Assembly: GCA_963788325.1 (NCBI GenBank)
Contig: CAWBGJ010000001.1
Span: forward strand, 207,818-271,817
Length of the DNA stretch: 64,000 nucleotides
Reading direction: 5' to 3'
Source: Prado023 sp963788325
GTDB taxonomy: Bacteria > Actinomycetota > Actinomycetes > S36-B12 > CAIYMF01
Both the position numbers and the translations under genes were made by a program. This document shows, one piece after another, positions 46,941-56,359 of this stretch (position 1 is the first letter of the stretch; each line of letters starts with the position of its first letter). The notes under the pieces were generated by a model, which saw nothing but the letters and a program-made list of their open reading frames with translations, did no database searches and was not told where the DNA came from.

Positions 46941-49900
46941 TCAGGCCAGGCAGTTGGGCCCCAGCATCGCCTTCAGGTCCCCGGACAGCGATGGGGAGGG
47001 CGTGACCCGCAGCCGATCATCGATCGACAGCACAGTGGTGGTCGCCCCGTTGCGCAGGTGGATGTGCACCTCCACCGTGCCCGGGTGGTTGCCCAGCACC
47101 TCGCGCAGCCGCGCGACGACCGGCGGGGTGCAGCGGTTGATGTCGAGTTGGATGGCCACCGGCCCGGAGCTCCCGGTCTCGGAGATGGTGGGCACGCTGA
47201 TGTCCATCGCCCGCAGCTTGGCTGTGTCCTCGCCCTTGTCCAGGCGGCCCCGGACGACCACGACCACGTCCTCAGCCAGCAGAACCCCGGCCGTGGCGTA
47301 GAGCGTCGGGAAGCACATGACCTCCACCGTGCCGGCGAGGTCCTCAAGGGTGACGATGGCCCAGGGCTCCCCCTTGGCCTTGGTCATCTTGCGCTGCACC
47401 GAGGTGACCAGGCCGGCGACGGTGACCATCTGGCCGTCCGTGCGCTCGTCGGCGGCCAGGGCCGCGATGGGCATCTCGGCCAGGTTGGCCAGCACGTGCT
47501 CGAGGCCGAACAGCGGGTGGTCACTGACGTAGAGGCCCAGCATCTCGCGCTCGTAGGCCAGCAGGGTCTTCTTGTCCCACTCGGTCGGCGGGGGCACCAG
47601 CCGGGAACCGGGCGCTGCCTCGACCTGGGCGGCTTCGCCCCCCATGCCGGCGAAGAGGTCGAACTGGCCCACGGCTTCTGCACGCTTGGTGTCCAGGGCG
47701 GCGTCGATGGCCTGCTCGTGGATGGCCAGCAGGCCCTTGCGAGTGTCCCCGAAGCTGTCGAAGGCACCGGCCTTGATCAGGGACTCGACCAAGCGCTTGT
47801 TGCACACCCCGATCTCGACCTTGGCGATGAAGTCGCCGAAGTCCGCGAACCGCCCCTTGGCGATGCGGGTGGCGATGATCGACTCGACCACATTGACGCC
47901 CACGTTGCGGATCGCCGACAGGCCGAAGCGGATGTCGGTGCCCACCGGGGCGAAGTCCGACTGCGACTCGTTGACGTCCGGGGGAAGCACCTTGATGCCC
48001 ATCCGGCGGCACTCGTTGAGGTAGATCGCGGACTTGTCCTTGTCGTCGGCGATCGAGGTGAGCAGGCCCGACATGTACTCGGCCGGGTAGTTGGCCTTCA
48101 GGTAGGCCGTCCAGTAGGAGACCAGGCCGTAGCCGGCGGTGTGCGCCTTGTTGAACGCATAGTCCGAGAACGGGACGAGGACGTCCCACAGCGCCTTGAT
48201 CGCGGCCTCGGAGTAGCCGTTGGCACGCATCCCCTCGGCGAACGGGATGTACTCCTTGTCGAGGATCTCCTTCTTCTTCTTGCCCATCGCGCGGCGCAGG
48301 AGGTCCGCGCTGCCCAGCGAGTAGCCCGCCAGCTGCTGGGCGATCGCCATCACCTGCTCCTGATACACGATAAGAGAATGACTCTCACCAAGAATCGGCT
48401 CCAGGGCGGCTTCGAGCTCCGGGTGGATCGGGGCCACCTTCTGGCGGCCGTTCTTGCGGTCGGCGAAGTCGTTGTGCGCGTTGGCACCCATCGGCCCGGG
48501 CCGGTAGAGCGCCAGCACCGCGGAGATGTCCTCGAAGTTGGTCGGGCCCAGCCGGGTCAGCAGCGCGCGCATGCCGGAGTTGTCCAGCTGGAACACCCCG
48601 AGCGTGTCGCCGCGGGACAGTAGCTCGTAGGTGGGCACATCGTCCAGCGACAGGTCCTCGAGCACGACCGTCTCACCCCGGTTGGTCGCGATGTGGCGCA
48701 GCGCATCGTCGAGGATGGTGAGGTTGCGCAGGCCCAGGAAGTCCATCTTGAGCAGGCCCAGGGACTCACAGGCCCCCATGTCGAACTGGGTGATGATCGC
48801 GCCATCCTGCTCGCGGCGCATGATCGGGATGACGTCGAGCAGTGGCTCGGCCGAGAGGATCACCCCGGCGGCGTGCACCCCCCACTGCCGGCGCAGGCCC
48901 TCCAGCCCGCGCGCGGTGTCGACCACCTCGTGCAGGTCGGCCTCGGAGTCATACAGCGCCCGGAAGTCACCGGCCTCCTTGTAGCGGGGGTGCTCCGTGT
49001 CGAAGATCCCCGCCAGCGGGATGTCCTTGCCCATCACCGCCGGGGGCATCGCCTTGGTCAGCCGCTCCCCCACGGCGAACGGGTGCCCGAGCACTCGGGC
49101 CGAGTCCTTGAGCGCGGCCTTGGCCTTGATGGTCGAGTAGGTGACGATCTGGGCGACCCGCTCCTCGCCGTAGCGCGCGGTGGCGTAGCGGATCATCTCG
49201 GCGCGCCGGCGCTCGTCGAAGTCCATGTCGATGTCGGGCATCGAGACGCGCTCGGGGTTCAGGAACCGCTCGAAGAGCAGGCCGTGGGCCATCGGGTCGA
49301 GCTCGGTGATGCCCAACGCATAGGCGATCAGCGCGCCGGCTGCCGACCCGCGACCCGGCCCGACCCGGATGCCTACCTCCTTGGCGTGGGCCACGAGGTC
49401 CGCGGTGACCAGGAAGTAGCCCGGGAAGCCCATCTGGTTGATGACCCCGAGCTCGTAGGCGGCCTGCTCCCGGCGGTCGGCCGGCACGCCCTCGGGGAAC
49501 CGCGTGGCCAGGCCGCGATTGACCTCCTCGACCAGCCAGGACTCCTCCGTGTGCCCCTCGGGCACCGGGAACCGCGGCATCAGGTTGCGTCCCTCGGTGA
49601 AGGAGACGTTGCACCGCTCGGCCACGAGCAGTGTGTTGTCGCAGGCCTCTGGGTGCTCGGCCCACAGCTCGCGCATCTCGCGCTGGGGCTTGAGGTAGAA
49701 GTCACGGGCGTCGAACTTGAAGCGGTTCGGGTCGGCCATGGTCTTGCCGGTCTGCACGCAGAGCAGGACCTCGTGTGACTCCGCGTCCGCAGCATGGGTG
49801 TAGTGCAGGTCGTTGCTGGCCAGCAGGGGCAGCTTGAGGTCCTTGGCCAGGCGCAGCAGGTCGGGCAGCGTGCGTCGCTCGATCTCGATGCCGTGGTCCA

Positions 49901-50498
49901 TGACCTCGCAGAAGAAGTTGCCCTCCCCGAGGATGTCGCGGTAGTCGGCGGCTGCCTGGCGCGCCTTCTCGTACTGGCCGACCTGCAGCCAGCGGTTCAC
50001 CTCGCCCGAGGGGCAGCCGGTGGTGGCGATGATGCCCTTGCCATGCTTCTCGAGCAGGTCGCGGTCGAACCGCGGGTACTTGCGGTACTGGCCCTCGAGG
50101 CTGGCCAGCGACGAGATCCGGAAGAGGTTGTGCAGGCCCTCGTTGTTCTCGGCCAGCAGGGTCATGTGCGTGTAGTTGACCTTGCCCTTGACGGTCCCCT
50201 CGTCGCCGACGTCCTGACCCACATCCGCACCGAACGAGAACGGCGCCCGGTCGAAGCGCGACCCGATCGGGACGTAGTACCCCTCCATGCCGATGATCGG
50301 CTTGACCCCCGCCGCGGTGCCCGCCTTCCAGAACTCGAAGGCGCCGAACAGGTTGCCGTGGTCGGTGATCGCCAGGGCCTTCATCTCCATGCGCGCGGCC
50401 TCGGCGAACAGTTCCTTGACCCGCGCGGCACCGTCCAGCATCGAGTACTCGGTGTGGGCGTGCAGGTGGACGAAGTCACCGCTCGGGGCGTTCGACAC
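46941..50498 (-). CDS. dnaE: DNA polymerase III alpha subunit
   Basis: This is the replicative polymerase, 1,185 residues. It has the N-terminal PHP domain (FVHLHAHTEYSMLDGAARV; AITDHGNLFGAFEF), the catalytic palm Asp residues in MPDIDMDFDERRRAEMIRYA, the fingers (YQEQVMAIAQQLAGYSLG; KAHTAGYGLVSYWTAYLKAN), helix-hairpin-helix and an OB domain near the C terminus (TVAGLVTSVQRKMTKAKGEP). The GTG at 50498 is chosen: GGAGGA lies seven bases before it and the PHP domain follows directly. Longer frames upstream are shadows of fhs. A candidate -10 box TACGAT is at 50580-50575. The 3.5-kb frame is clean. Confidence 0.97.
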   Translation of the reverse strand: MSNAPSGDFVHLHAHTEYSMLDGAARVKELFAEAARMEMKALAITDHGNLFGAFEFWKAGTAAGVKPIIGMEGYYVPIGSRFDRAPFSFGADVGQDVGDEGTVKGKVNYTHMTLLAENNEGLHNLFRISSLASLEGQYRKYPRFDRDLLEKHGKGIIATTGCPSGEVNRWLQVGQYEKARQAAADYRDILGEGNFFCEVMDHGIEIERRTLPDLLRLAKDLKLPLLASNDLHYTHAADAESHEVLLCVQTGKTMADPNRFKFDARDFYLKPQREMRELWAEHPEACDNTLLVAERCNVSFTEGRNLMPRFPVPEGHTEESWLVEEVNRGLATRFPEGVPADRREQAAYELGVINQMGFPGYFLVTADLVAHAKEVGIRVGPGRGSAAGALIAYALGITELDPMAHGLLFERFLNPERVSMPDIDMDFDERRRAEMIRYATARYGEERVAQIVTYSTIKAKAALKDSARVLGHPFAVGERLTKAMPPAVMGKDIPLAGIFDTEHPRYKEAGDFRALYDSEADLHEVVDTARGLEGLRRQWGVHAAGVILSAEPLLDVIPIMRREQDGAIITQFDMGACESLGLLKMDFLGLRNLTILDDALRHIATNRGETVVLEDLSLDDVPTYELLSRGDTLGVFQLDNSGMRALLTRLGPTNFEDISAVLALYRPGPMGANAHNDFADRKNGRQKVAPIHPELEAALEPILGESHSLIVYQEQVMAIAQQLAGYSLGSADLLRRAMGKKKKEILDKEYIPFAEGMRANGYSEAAIKALWDVLVPFSDYAFNKAHTAGYGLVSYWTAYLKANYPAEYMSGLLTSIADDKDKSAIYLNECRRMGIKVLPPDVNESQSDFAPVGTDIRFGLSAIRNVGVNVVESIIATRIAKGRFADFGDFIAKVEIGVCNKRLVESLIKAGAFDSFGDTRKGLLAIHEQAIDAALDTKRAEAVGQFDLFAGMGGEAAQVEAAPGSRLVPPPTEWDKKTLLAYEREMLGLYVSDHPLFGLEHVLANLAEMPIAALAADERTDGQMVTVAGLVTSVQRKMTKAKGEPWAIVTLEDLAGTVEVMCFPTLYATAGVLLAEDVVVVVRGRLDKGEDTAKLRAMDISVPTISETGSSGPVAIQLDINRCTPPVVARLREVLGNHPGTVEVHIHLRNGATTTVLSIDDRLRVTPSPSLSGDLKAMLGPNCLA

Positions 50499-50633
50499 GG
50501 ATAGTCCTCCAGAGCTGGCCACGGTCCATCGATGCGCCGTGACCTGACGGGGAAGGCGGACTCGGCAGGCGTCGATCGTACCTCCGGGGGCTGACAGGCC
50601 GACCGCGCGACATCCCCGCGGGCTGGTGCCAGC

Positions 50634-52304
50634 ATGGCCACTGTGCCCCACCTGCGCCCGATGCCCGAGGTCGCCGCCGAACTCGGGATCGCCCCCGAGC
50701 ACGTGATCGAATGGGGTCCCGACCGGGCCAAGATCGACTTGGCTGCCCTGGCCGACCGCCCGCCGACCGGACGGCTCATCCTCGTCTCGGCGATCACCCC
50801 GACCCCGCATGGGGAGGGCAAGACCACCATGGCGATCGCGCTGGCGATGGGGATGCGCGCCCGCGGCCGGCACGCCGTGCTGGCCCTGCGCGAGCCCTCG
50901 TTGGGCCCGGTGTTCGGGATGAAGGGCGGCGGCACCGGCGGCGGGGCAGCGACCCTCGAGCCGGCCGAGGCGATCAACCTGCACTTCACCGGGGACATGC
51001 ACGCGATCACCTCGGCGCACAACCTGCTCTCGGCCTTGGTCGACAACAGCCTGCAGTTCGGTCAACCGGGTCCGATCGACCCGCGCCGAGTCACGTGGCC
51101 GCGCGCAGTGGACATGAATGATCGGTTCCTGCGACACGTGGTCATCGGATTGGGTGGCCCGGCCGATGGGATCCCACGGGAGGCCGGCTTCCAGATCACC
51201 GCGTCCAGCGAGGTCATGGCCGCCCTGTGCCTGGCCAGTGACCTGACCGACCTGGAGCAGCGACTGGCCCGGATCGTGGTGGGCTGGACCGCTGCGGACC
51301 AGCCGGTGACCGCCGGGGACATCGGTGCCGCCCCTGCGATGACCGTCCTGCTGCGCGACGCCCTGATGCCCAATCTCGCCCAGACCGCCGAGGGCGGCCC
51401 GGCGCTCGTGCACGGCGGGCCGTTCGCCAACATCGCCCACGGCACCAACTCGATGATCGCCACGCGGCTTGCCCTGGCCACCGGAGCTGACGTGATCACC
51501 GAGGGTGGATTCGGCTTCGACCTCGGCGGCCAGAAGTTCCTGGACATCGCGTGCAGGTCGGCCGGTATCTGGCCGCGCGCGGTGGTGCTCGTCGTGACCC
51601 TGCGCGCACTGAAGCTGCACGGGGGCGCCCCGCTGGCGCAGGTGGATCAGCCCAACCGGGACGCGCTTGTCGCCGGACTTCCCCAGTTGGAGCGGCACCT
51701 GTTCAGCATCGGCGCCTACGGCCTGCCGCCTGTGGTCGCGCTGAACAGGTTCCCCGGAGATCCCGACGACGAGGTGGCGCTGCTGGGCGCCTGGTGCGCC
51801 GGGCGCGGGGTGCCGATGGCGCCCTGCACCGGCTTCAGCAACGGTGGCGCGGGATCACTGGAGCTGGCGGAGGCGGTGGGCCGGGTTGTCGACGGCACGG
51901 ATGTCGAACCTCCGGCGCCGTGGCACCCCTACGCCGCCGACGACCCCTACGAGGCCAAGATCACCGCGATCGCCTGGCACGTCTACGGCGCCGATGGGAT
52001 CGAGATCGCCCCGGCGGCAGCGCGCGAACTGGCCCGGATCACCGCGGCGGTCGGAACCGGCCTGCCGGTCTGCATCGCCAAGACCCACCTGTCGTTGTCC
52101 GATGACCCCAAGCGCCGCGGGGTGCCCCACGGGTTCACCATCAACGTCCGCGAGGCACGACTGGCGGCGGGTGCCGGCTTCGTGGTGGCCAGCACCGGGT
52201 CGATCGTGACGATGCCGGGGCTGCCGCACGAGCCCGCCGCGCTGCGCGTGCACGTGCGCCCCGACGGGTCGATCACCGGGCTGATGGCCGGCGATCGGGA
52301 CTGA
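50634..52304 (+). CDS. fhs: Formate-tetrahydrofolate ligase
   Basis: Fhs makes 10-formyl-tetrahydrofolate from formate, tetrahydrofolate and ATP. The 556-residue length is normal. The P-loop is ITPTPHGEGKTTMAIALAMG near residue 55, followed by the family motifs REPSLGPVFGMKGGGTGGG, INLHFTGDMHAITSAHNLL, EGGFGFDLGGQKF and PVCIAKTHLSLSDDP. The ATG start is not preceded by a clear ribosome binding site. The gene stands alone, divergent from dnaE, and could feed purine and methionine synthesis. Confidence 0.96.
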   Translation: MATVPHLRPMPEVAAELGIAPEHVIEWGPDRAKIDLAALADRPPTGRLILVSAITPTPHGEGKTTMAIALAMGMRARGRHAVLALREPSLGPVFGMKGGGTGGGAATLEPAEAINLHFTGDMHAITSAHNLLSALVDNSLQFGQPGPIDPRRVTWPRAVDMNDRFLRHVVIGLGGPADGIPREAGFQITASSEVMAALCLASDLTDLEQRLARIVVGWTAADQPVTAGDIGAAPAMTVLLRDALMPNLAQTAEGGPALVHGGPFANIAHGTNSMIATRLALATGADVITEGGFGFDLGGQKFLDIACRSAGIWPRAVVLVVTLRALKLHGGAPLAQVDQPNRDALVAGLPQLERHLFSIGAYGLPPVVALNRFPGDPDDEVALLGAWCAGRGVPMAPCTGFSNGGAGSLELAEAVGRVVDGTDVEPPAPWHPYAADDPYEAKITAIAWHVYGADGIEIAPAAARELARITAAVGTGLPVCIAKTHLSLSDDPKRRGVPHGFTINVREARLAAGAGFVVASTGSIVTMPGLPHEPAALRVHVRPDGSITGLMAGDRD

Positions 52305-52334
52305 GCTCCCGGACGCCGGCGTGCCCGCACCGAC

Positions 52335-53228
52335 CTACGCGTGCGCGCCGGTGTCAGTGCCCTGGCCCAGAGCAGAAAGCTCGGCGAACGTGGCGTCATC
52401 GAGCACGACCGCCGCGGCAGCGCAGTTCTGCTCCAGGTGCTCGATCGACGACGTGCCCGGGATCGGCATGATCACCGGGGAGCGGCGCAGCAGCCACGCC
52501 AGCGAGAGCTGCGCGGCGGGGATGCCGGTGCGCGCCACGATCGGGGCCAGCGGACCGTCGGGACGGGCCAGCGGACCGGCGGCGACCGGGAACCACGGGA
52601 TGAACCCGATGCCTGCCTCCTCACAGGCGCCCAGCACCTCCTCCGAACTGCGGTCGCCCAGGTTGTACAGGTTCTGCACGGTGGTCACGTCGATCAGGTC
52701 GGTGGCCGCCTGGAGTTCCTGGATCGATACCTGGGACAGCCCGAGGTGGCGGATCTTGCCCTGGTCCTGGAGGTCCTTGAGCGCCCCGAGCTGCTCCTCG
52801 AGGGGGACGTTCGCGTCGATCCGGTGCAGTTGGTAGAGGTCGATGCACTCGACACCCAATCGGCGCAGCGACATCTCCACGCACTGGCGCAGGTAGTAGG
52901 GGCTACCCACGGGCGCCCACTTGTCCGGTCCGGACCGGGTCAGCCCACCCTTGGTGGCGATGACCACGCCCGCGTAGGGATGCAGCGCCTCGCGGATGAG
53001 GTCCTCTGAGACGAAGGGTCCGTAGGAATCGGCCGTGTCGATGAAGTCCACGCCGAGCTCGACGGCCCGGCGCAGCAGGGCGATGGCGGCGTCACGGTCG
53101 GGGGGATCGCCCCAGATGCCGTGGCCGGTGATCCGCATGGCGCCGTAGCCGAGCCGACGCACGGGCAGGTCGCCACCGATCTCGAACACTCCGGCGGCGT
53201 GGACAGGGGTGGAGTTCTCGATACTCAT
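52335..53228 (-). CDS. Aldo/keto reductase
   Basis: This 297-residue TIM-barrel oxidoreductase uses NADPH. The catalytic tetrad is visible: Asp and Tyr in FIDTADSYGPFVSEDL, Lys in VVIATKGGLTRSG and His in DLYQLHRIDANV. The C-terminal cofactor-binding loop is PIPGTSSIEHLEQN. The ATG at 53228 is preceded by a weak CACAGT box six bases upstream. It resembles general aldehyde or carbonyl reductases of the AKR superfamily; the substrate is unknown. It lies 65 bases downstream of rluD, so it may be a separate transcript. Confidence 0.92.
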   Translation of the reverse strand: MSIENSTPVHAAGVFEIGGDLPVRRLGYGAMRITGHGIWGDPPDRDAAIALLRRAVELGVDFIDTADSYGPFVSEDLIREALHPYAGVVIATKGGLTRSGPDKWAPVGSPYYLRQCVEMSLRRLGVECIDLYQLHRIDANVPLEEQLGALKDLQDQGKIRHLGLSQVSIQELQAATDLIDVTTVQNLYNLGDRSSEEVLGACEEAGIGFIPWFPVAAGPLARPDGPLAPIVARTGIPAAQLSLAWLLRRSPVIMPIPGTSSIEHLEQNCAAAAVVLDDATFAELSALGQGTDTGAHA

Positions 53229-53293
53229 GGCACCACTGTGCCACTGGGCGCCCGGACCGAACACGCCGCCCTGACCGGAGGGGCCAGCCGAGG

Positions 53294-54220
53294 TCAGTCC
53301 GGCTGCAGGGTGCGCAGGGCGTGATCGAGGTCTGCCGGGTAGGGCGAGACGAACTCCACCCAGTCACCGCTGCCCGGGTGCACGAACCCGAGGCGCACCG
53401 CGTGCAGCCACTGACGCTCCAGGCCACAGCGAGCGGCCAGGACGGGGTCCGCGCCGTACATGAGGTCGCCGACGCAGGGATGGCGGATCGCGGACATGTG
53501 GACCCGGATCTGGTGGGTCCGACCTGTCTCGAGGTGCACCTCCAGCAGGCTCGCGTAGCGCAATGCCTCGAGCAGCTCGTAGTGGGTCACCGAGGGACGG
53601 CCGTCGGCGACGACGCCGAACTTCCAGTCGTGGTTCGGGTGCCGACCGATCGGGGCGTCGACGGTGCCGCGGACCGGGTCGGGCAGGCCCTGCACGAGGG
53701 CGTGGTAGACCTTCTCCGGCGTGCGGTCGCGGAACTGCTGCTTCAGGTGGCTGTAGGCCGGCTCACTCTTGGCCAGGACCATCACCCCGGAGGTCCCGAC
53801 ATCCAGGCGCTGGACGACGCCGCGGCGCTCCGGTGCCCCCGAGGTCGAGATCCGGTAGCCGCGCGCCCGCAGCACGCCTGTGACGCTGGGGCCGACGAAA
53901 CCGTGGCTGGGGTGGGCGGCCACGCCGACGGGCTTGTCGACCACGACGATGTCCGCGTCGTCGTGCAGGACCACCAGTTCCGGGACATCCACGGCGGGCT
54001 GGTCTGCGGGTTCGACGCGCTCAGGGATCAGGACCTCGACGAGCTGGCCCGCATCGACCCGAGCGCTCTTACCAAGGCTGCGCCCGTCGACCTGGACGTG
54101 GCCGGACTCGGCCAGCTCGGCGGCCCGGGACCGGGACAGCCCGAACATCCGGGCCAGGGCGGAGTCGACCCGCTCACCGGCCAGGCCGTCGGGGACGTGG
54201 GCCAGCCGAGGTTCAGCCAT
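53294..54220 (-). CDS. rluD: RluD-family 23S rRNA pseudouridine synthase
   Basis: This 308-residue protein has an N-terminal S4 RNA-binding domain (ERVDSALARMFGLSRSRAAEL) and the RluA-type catalytic domain with the active Asp at about residue 140 (QRLDVGTSGVMVLAKSE), VVDKPVGVAAHP and the motif LLEVHLETGRTHQIRVHM. The usual His before RLD is Gln here. Its ATG overlaps the lspA stop by eight bases, a coupling seen in other actinobacteria. Confidence 0.95.
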   Translation of the reverse strand: MAEPRLAHVPDGLAGERVDSALARMFGLSRSRAAELAESGHVQVDGRSLGKSARVDAGQLVEVLIPERVEPADQPAVDVPELVVLHDDADIVVVDKPVGVAAHPSHGFVGPSVTGVLRARGYRISTSGAPERRGVVQRLDVGTSGVMVLAKSEPAYSHLKQQFRDRTPEKVYHALVQGLPDPVRGTVDAPIGRHPNHDWKFGVVADGRPSVTHYELLEALRYASLLEVHLETGRTHQIRVHMSAIRHPCVGDLMYGADPVLAARCGLERQWLHAVRLGFVHPGSGDWVEFVSPYPADLDHALRTLQPD

Positions 54221-54770
54221 CGGTGCTGCGCTCCCCCGACTCGGTGGCCGGCGCACTCCCGGTGCCCGGCTCACTCCCGGTGTTGGCATCGGGGCCGGAG
54301 TCCGGCTCACCCATCTCCACACCCTTGATGCTCAGCAGGACGGCCAGGATCGCCGAACCCACCAGGGCCATGTCTGCCACGTTGAAGACAGGCCAGTTCG
54401 GCAGCTCGAGGAAGTCCACCACGTGGCCCCGGAATGGCGCTGGGGAGCGGAAGACCCGATCGATGAGGTTGCCCAGTGCGCCGCCCAGGATGCCACCGAG
54501 GACCACGGCCCACCAGGTGCTGGTCAGGGTCCGCGAGGTCCGCACGATCGCCACAGCGACGATGATCGCTATCGCACTGATCAGGATGGTGTAGTTGCCT
54601 GCCAGCGAGAAGGCTGCGCCCGGGTTGCGGACGAAGGTCAGCTGCAGCCACTGTCCGACCACCTCCACGGACGGCTCGCCCTCGAGCCGGGCCACAGCCA
54701 GCGCCTTGGTCACCTGGTCGAGGACGACCACGGTGGCCGCCACACCGAGGGTCAGGGGCAACCGACTCAC
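54213..54770 (-). CDS. lspA: Lipoprotein signal peptidase
   Basis: LspA cuts prolipoprotein signal peptides in the membrane after Lgt has acted. The 185-residue protein has four transmembrane helices and the two catalytic Asp residues, D104 in GALGNLIDRVF and D133 in PVFNVADMALVG. A hydrophilic tail of about 30 residues (TGSEPGTGSAPATESGE) follows. The GTG at 54770 comes one base after the stop of the DksA-like gene, and the frame overlaps rluD by eight bases. Confidence 0.95.
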   Translation of the reverse strand: MSRLPLTLGVAATVVVLDQVTKALAVARLEGEPSVEVVGQWLQLTFVRNPGAAFSLAGNYTILISAIAIIVAVAIVRTSRTLTSTWWAVVLGGILGGALGNLIDRVFRSPAPFRGHVVDFLELPNWPVFNVADMALVGSAILAVLLSIKGVEMGEPDSGPDANTGSEPGTGSAPATESGERSTDG

Positions 54771-54771
54771 G

Positions 54772-55530
54772 TCAGCGGCGCTCCTCGGACTGCTTGCACG
54801 GGATGCACAGGGTGGCACGCGGGAACGCCTTGAGGCGGGCAGCCGGGATGGCCGTGCCGCACGACTCGCAGATGCCGTAGGTGCCCTCGTCCAGACGCAC
54901 AAGCGCATGCTCGGACTGCTCGAGCAGGTCCAGGGCATTGGCGTTGACGCTCATCTCCTGCTCGCGCTCCAGTGTCTTGGAGCCGGCGTCGGCCTGGTCG
55001 TCGCCCGCGCCGTCGCCAGAATCCGAGAGCAGGTCCTCCATGTCGGCCCTGCCCATGTTGAGCTCCTCGCGCAGCCGGATCACGTCAGCCTCCAGCGCAG
55101 CGCGGAAGGCCGCGAGTTCCTCGTCGCTCCATTCCGGGAGGCTCGAGGACGGGGAAGCCGCAGCCGGGGGCTCCGCCACGGCAGCCGGCTTGGCCGGCGC
55201 CTTCTTGGTCGGCGCCTTTGTTGCCGTCGCCTTCGTGGCCGGCGCCCTCTTGGCGGGCGCCTTCCCGGCCGAGGCCTTAGTCGCGGGGGCCCTCTTGGCG
55301 GGCGCCCTCGTGGCCGGCGCCTTCTTCGCCGGGGCCTTCTTCGCCGGGGCCTTCTTCGCCGGGGCCTCCTTCGCGGGGGCGGCCGGCACGTCGACAACGA
55401 GTTCTGCGGGCTCACCTGCGGGCGCAGACGCCGACTCGGCGGGCTGATCAGGGGACCCTTGGACAGCCGATCGGACGCCGGACGCCGCCCTGCGCAGTCC
55501 CCCGGCCACCCAGTCCCCTGCACCCATCAT
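54772..55530 (-). CDS. DksA/TraR zinc-finger protein with histone H1-like arm
   Basis: This 252-residue protein has three parts: an N-terminal 45 residues of unknown fold, a Lys/Ala/Pro-rich arm of about 68 residues made of repeats such as APAKKAP and APATKA, resembling histone H1 tails, and a C-terminal DksA/TraR domain. That domain has a coiled coil (EEELAAFRAALEADVIRLREE-like) and the zinc finger YGICESCGTAIPAARLKAFP ending TLCIPC. DksA-like proteins act on RNA polymerase; the basic arm probably binds DNA. GGGAG precedes the ATG at 55530. It is the first gene of the operon with lspA and rluD. Confidence 0.9.
   Translation of the reverse strand: MMGAGDWVAGGLRRAASGVRSAVQGSPDQPAESASAPAGEPAELVVDVPAAPAKEAPAKKAPAKKAPAKKAPATRAPAKRAPATKASAGKAPAKRAPATKATATKAPTKKAPAKPAAVAEPPAAASPSSSLPEWSDEELAAFRAALEADVIRLREELNMGRADMEDLLSDSGDGAGDDQADAGSKTLEREQEMSVNANALDLLEQSEHALVRLDEGTYGICESCGTAIPAARLKAFPRATLCIPCKQSEERR
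55184..55384. repeat. Degenerate repeats encoding the Lys/Ala/Pro arm
   Basis: Imperfect 12- to 15-base units such as gccttcttcgccggg recur through this stretch and encode AKKAP and ATKAP motifs. Three units near 55318-55362 are almost identical. Expansion or contraction by slippage is likely between strains. Confidence 0.75.
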
Positions 55531-55589
55531 GACTCCCGCCCTCGTCGGCCAGCGCCCACCGGCGCGGATCAAAGGCGAGGATATCCCCC

Positions 55590-55892
55590 GTGCACACGTT
55601 CCAGGGTTCGATCCGGGTCCGGCCCGGGTCACGGGCGGACGGCGCCGGCGGCCGGGCGCCAGTCCGGGATGCCGTTGCTGGGCCGGTCCTGGAGGTGCGC
55701 GTCCGAGCTCGACCCGTCGAGGGCGCGGCGACGGCCGCGGCCGAACGAGTCCTCGCCGGGGCCCTCGGCCTGCGCTCGCGCCAGGTCCGGGTCGTGCGCG
55801 GTGCCACGACCCGGGACAAGCGTGTGGAGGTCAGCGATCCACCCGACGACATCGCCCTGCGCTGGTCAGCGCTGCTTGATCGCACGCGCTGA
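55590..55892 (+). CDS. DUF167 (YggU) family protein
   Basis: This 100-residue protein matches the small DUF167 family, with a basic beta-alpha fold: FQGSIRVRPGSR at the start, AVAGPVLEVRVRARPVEGAA in the middle, and LGLRSRQVRVVRGATTRDKRVEV, whose SRQVxxxxGxxxRxK pattern is the family core. The GTG at 55590 has no ribosome binding site, and a GAGGAT box seven bases upstream suggests a leaderless mRNA. The gene is divergent from the DksA-like gene. Function unknown. Confidence 0.82.
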   Translation: MHTFQGSIRVRPGSRADGAGGRAPVRDAVAGPVLEVRVRARPVEGAATAAAERVLAGALGLRSRQVRVVRGATTRDKRVEVSDPPDDIALRWSALLDRTR

Positions 55893-55952
55893 TTCCCACG
55901 CCGACGCGGGCGGCGGTGTACCAGAACCGACTCGGGCCGGCCGGTCGATCGG

Positions 55953-56240
55953 TCAGCGAGTGATTCGCCGGGCGACCACCCACCCCAGCCACGCCCCCAG
56001 GGCTGGACCCGCGACCAGGATCACGAGGTCGATGACTCCCCCCAGGGCGCTGTACTGGAACACCTCGAGGGGGCCGGCCTCATACCCATCTGGGTGACCC
56101 ACCACGAAGATGACGAAGTTGACCGACACGATCACAGCAGCGAACAGGCCCAGCAGCGCGCCACCCAAGGCGCCAATCCCGACGACCACGGTGGAGAACG
56201 CGCCGCCCTGTGGCGCCTTCCGGGCTGCGGACCCAGTCAC
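55953..56240 (-). CDS. Small two-helix membrane protein, unknown
   Basis: I do not recognise this 95-residue protein. It has a short basic N terminus, a first transmembrane helix pair region (TVVVGIGALGGALLGLFAAVIVSV then NFVIFVVG) and a second near the C terminus (VIDLVILVAGPALGAWLGWVVA), ending in ARRITR. The GTG start follows an AGGGGG site. It stands alone between the DUF167 gene and the transposase remnant. Confidence 0.6.
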   Translation of the reverse strand: MTGSAARKAPQGGAFSTVVVGIGALGGALLGLFAAVIVSVNFVIFVVGHPDGYEAGPLEVFQYSALGGVIDLVILVAGPALGAWLGWVVARRITR

Positions 56241-56359
56241 GACGCACCCCCTGACCCACGAATCACGCTAGCACCGGGACCAGTCGCGCGAACACGGCCA
56301 AACGTCCCCCCGGTTCCGCCCCCGCACGTGGTGGACGACCATGTGACCCGGTCGCTGTC

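Noticed and set aside
50499..51698. A 400-codon N-terminal extension of dnaE
   Set aside because: It is antisense to fhs and ends right before the PHP domain; the GTG at 50498 has a good ribosome binding site.
55184..55384. Repeats near the DksA-like gene as a CRISPR or origin iteron
   Set aside because: They are imperfect codon-level repeats encoding a Lys/Ala/Pro arm in frame.
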